DNA of 16,752 nucleotides from Mailhella sp. Lineage in GTDB: Bacteria > Desulfobacterota > Desulfovibrionia > Desulfovibrionales > Desulfovibrionaceae. The notes beneath the pieces are model-generated. The model was not told where the DNA came from, made no database searches, and saw only the letters and a program-made list of their open reading frames with translations. Below, piece by piece: positions 13,739-16,752 of the stretch (position 1 is its first letter; each line of letters starts with the position of its first letter). The DNA lies in contig JAKSQA010000003.1 of assembly GCA_024404335.1 (NCBI GenBank), positions 1 to 16,752 of the forward strand. Direction: 5' to 3'. The translations under genes and the position numbers were made by a program.

Positions 13739-14431
13739 TCAGTTGGAAAGGGGGCGCTTTTCAGGCGGCTTCTTCCCGACATGGTCCTCGACCTCCGTCC
13801 CCTTGGGCGGAGTGAACCTGAAGTCGGATGCCGATGCGGCCGCTCCTGTCTTCAGTCCGCTGAGCTCGACGGTGTTGAGGTTGCCGTAGAAGTCCATCAC
13901 GGAGACCCGCCTGATGAGCGAGGTGTCGGGGTCGATCCAGAGCTGGGCCTCGGTAAGCTCCGTCGTGGGGTCCTTGGGGTAGAGCATCAGATGGATGAGC
14001 CTGCCGTCGGCCGGATCCCGGGTCTCCTCGAGGTCGAAATCACGGTCAAGGGAGCTCTGGCCCGTGATGACCTGGATGAGCGATCTGGAATCCTCCGCCA
14101 CTTCCCGGGGGTACCGGTAGGCGAGCTCCTCATCGGCAAGGTAGTTCCAGACCTCGTTCTCCGTGACCATGAGCATCTCGGAGTGGGGGGCCTTCGTCTC
14201 CCAGCGGACGAGAAGCGGTTTCTTAAAGAGGATGGTGCCGGTCCTTGTTTCCGTCACGCCGCTGTCGCGCTGGAGGAGCTTCTGCGTGAACTCGGAGCGG
14301 AAGCCGTCGATCCGGGCGTAGGTCTCCTGCATTTTGCGGACGGACCCGGCCACGTCGGCGGCGGAGGCGCAGGTGCAGGCGCACAGGAGTACGGCTGCGG
14401 CTGCGGAGAGGATGCGGAAGGGGGCTTTCAT
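13739..14431 (-). CDS. lolA: Outer-membrane lipoprotein carrier protein LolA
   Basis: LolA is the periplasmic chaperone that carries lipoproteins from the LolCDE complex to the outer membrane. The 230-residue product has a signal peptide (1-24, cleavage after CASA). It then shows the family pattern of a beta-half-barrel: FRSEFTQKLL, TGTILFKKPLLVRWETKAP, VWNYLADEEL, then WIDPDTSLIRRVSVMDFYGN and the closing FTPPKGTEVED. These are very typical. Residues L16-C17-A18-C19 loosely resemble a lipobox, but C17 at -2 is unusual and soluble export is more likely. The ATG at 14431 has GGAG six bases upstream. It sits between eno and truB on the same strand. Confidence 0.92.
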   Translation of the reverse strand: MKAPFRILSAAAAVLLCACTCASAADVAGSVRKMQETYARIDGFRSEFTQKLLQRDSGVTETRTGTILFKKPLLVRWETKAPHSEMLMVTENEVWNYLADEELAYRYPREVAEDSRSLIQVITGQSSLDRDFDLEETRDPADGRLIHLMLYPKDPTTELTEAQLWIDPDTSLIRRVSVMDFYGNLNTVELSGLKTGAAASASDFRFTPPKGTEVEDHVGKKPPEKRPLSN

Positions 14432-14455
14432 GTGCTGCTCCGGTGTTCGGTTGGA

Positions 14456-14477
14456 GGGCCCGCCCGCGGGCGGGCCC
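14456..14477 (-). terminator. 22-bp perfect palindrome after eno
   Basis: GGGCCCGCCCG and its complement CGGGCGGGCCC run without interruption six bases past the eno stop, in the 52-bp gap before lolA. It would form a very stable hairpin (opened by a few bases for the loop), but no U-tract follows (TCCAACC). It may protect the eno 3' end or reduce read-through into lolA. Confidence 0.5.
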
Positions 14478-14483
14478 CCGGGA

Positions 14484-15944
<1,461 letters not shown>

Positions 15945-16730
15945 TCAGGACGCGGAGCCGGCGGCGAGGATGCGCAGCCCTTCAAGTATAAGGTCTGAGC
16001 GGACGGCGTCAAATGCCCCGCATATGCCGGAAAGCTCCCGGGCGACTCCTCCCGTTCCGATGACGAAGGTGCTGCCCGGCAGCTGCGCCTTCAGCCTTTC
16101 GCAGAGGCCTTCCGTCATGGCTGCGAACCCGAAGAGGAATCCGTGGTTCATGCTGGTGACGGTGCTGCGGCCTATGATGGCCTGCGAATCGGTGAAGTCG
16201 ATGGAGATGCGGGGGAGCTTCGCCGTGCCCGAAGCGAGCGCCGTGCGCGATGAGTAGAGCCCGGGGCAGATCAGCCCTCCGAGGTAGGTGCTGCCGGCTA
16301 CGCAGTCGAAGGTCGTGGCCGTGCCGTAGTCGACCGATATCAGGGACTCGGGCTCCGGCCACAGCTTCCTCGCCGCATAGGCGGCCAGCAGCCGGTCGGC
16401 GCCGACCTCGTGGGGGCGCTCATAGCCGTTGACCATGTCGATTTCGAAATCGCCGGGGAAGGCCAGGGGCTTCTTTCCGAGATAGCGCAGGCAGGCCTCT
16501 CGGAAGAGGCTGTTCACATCGGGCACGACGGAGCAGCAGGCGCACAGGGCGATGTCCGCCGCGGTGAGGCCGTTGAGTGAGAGGAGCTGCAGAAGGGAAA
16601 GCCCGAGGCTGTCCGCCGTATGCTGGGCCTTTGTGGGGAGCGCATAGGAGGTGCCGAGCTCGTCGGGTCTGGAGAAGACGAGCTTGATGCAGGTGTTGCC
16701 GATGTCGACGAGAAGGAAGGTGTCTGCCAT
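15945..16730 (-). CDS. coaX: Type III pantothenate kinase
   Basis: CoaX phosphorylates pantothenate, the first step of coenzyme A synthesis, and unlike CoaA is not feedback-inhibited by CoA. The 261-residue product belongs to the acetate kinase/Hsp70-like (ASKHA) fold. VDIGNTCIK (8-16) is the phosphate-binding motif, GADR (110-113) and DYGTATTFD (134-142) form the active site, GGLICPGL (151-158) follows, and GTGGVAREL is near the C-terminus. Length and motif order are standard. The ATG at 16730 has AAGGCGG about five to eight bases upstream and directly precedes the conserved N-terminus. The window ends 22 bases upstream, so its promoter and partner (commonly birA) cannot be seen. Confidence 0.95.
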   Translation of the reverse strand: MADTFLLVDIGNTCIKLVFSRPDELGTSYALPTKAQHTADSLGLSLLQLLSLNGLTAADIALCACCSVVPDVNSLFREACLRYLGKKPLAFPGDFEIDMVNGYERPHEVGADRLLAAYAARKLWPEPESLISVDYGTATTFDCVAGSTYLGGLICPGLYSSRTALASGTAKLPRISIDFTDSQAIIGRSTVTSMNHGFLFGFAAMTEGLCERLKAQLPGSTFVIGTGGVARELSGICGAFDAVRSDLILEGLRILAAGSAS

Positions 16731-16752
16731 AAGTGCCGCCTTTGGAACGTGG

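Overview
The window is GC-rich bacterial DNA with tightly packed, strongly codon-biased genes. Outer-membrane functions (LolA, the heptose epimerase HldD, a lipobox lipoprotein) show a Gram-negative. The gene set and protein style (a YkgJ-type cysteine-cluster protein, CoaX, a divergent EPSP-synthase-like protein, and the QueA and PNPase sequences) suggest a sulfate-reducer-type Desulfovibrionaceae relative. That placement is inferred from remembered family resemblance, not from a search. I see no insertion sequence, phage gene, CRISPR array, tRNA or rRNA.

Left part (1-4829). A 5'-truncated queA (+) converges on rdgB (-) across a strong bidirectional terminator. The methylthiotransferase gene rimO (+) diverges from rdgB and is joined by an ATGA overlap to a large multidomain META/NlpE-type lipoprotein gene. 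That pair ends at a perfect palindrome shared with hldD coming from the other side.

Middle part (4853-9999). hldD, a YkgJ-family protein, a 98-residue coiled-coil protein and a 603-residue EPSP-synthase-fold protein all lie on the minus strand, with intrinsic terminators between most of them. The EPSPS-fold protein is the most unusual item. It keeps the fold alignment along its length but has lost nearly all catalytic residues. It also carries a chorismate-mutase-like helical segment and an Arg/Asp/Gly-rich N-terminal tail. It diverges from a small class I methyltransferase gene (+) at what looks like a bidirectional promoter whose two -10 boxes overlap.

Right part (10040-16730). A minus-strand housekeeping block runs coaX, eno, lolA, truB, rpsO, pnp: CoA synthesis, glycolysis and RNA-degradosome-type enolase, lipoprotein transport, tRNA pseudouridylation, ribosomal protein S15 and polynucleotide phosphorylase. 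The rpsO and pnp leaders contain hairpins next to or over their ribosome binding sites, including a possible two-state structure before pnp. PNPase ends in an Arg/Asp/Gly-rich tail like the one at the front of the EPSPS-like protein, and the two share a seven-residue match.

Most of the window is ordinary core genome. The items most worth pursuing are the degenerate EPSPS-fold protein with its overlapping coiled-coil partner and bidirectional promoter, and the pnp leader.
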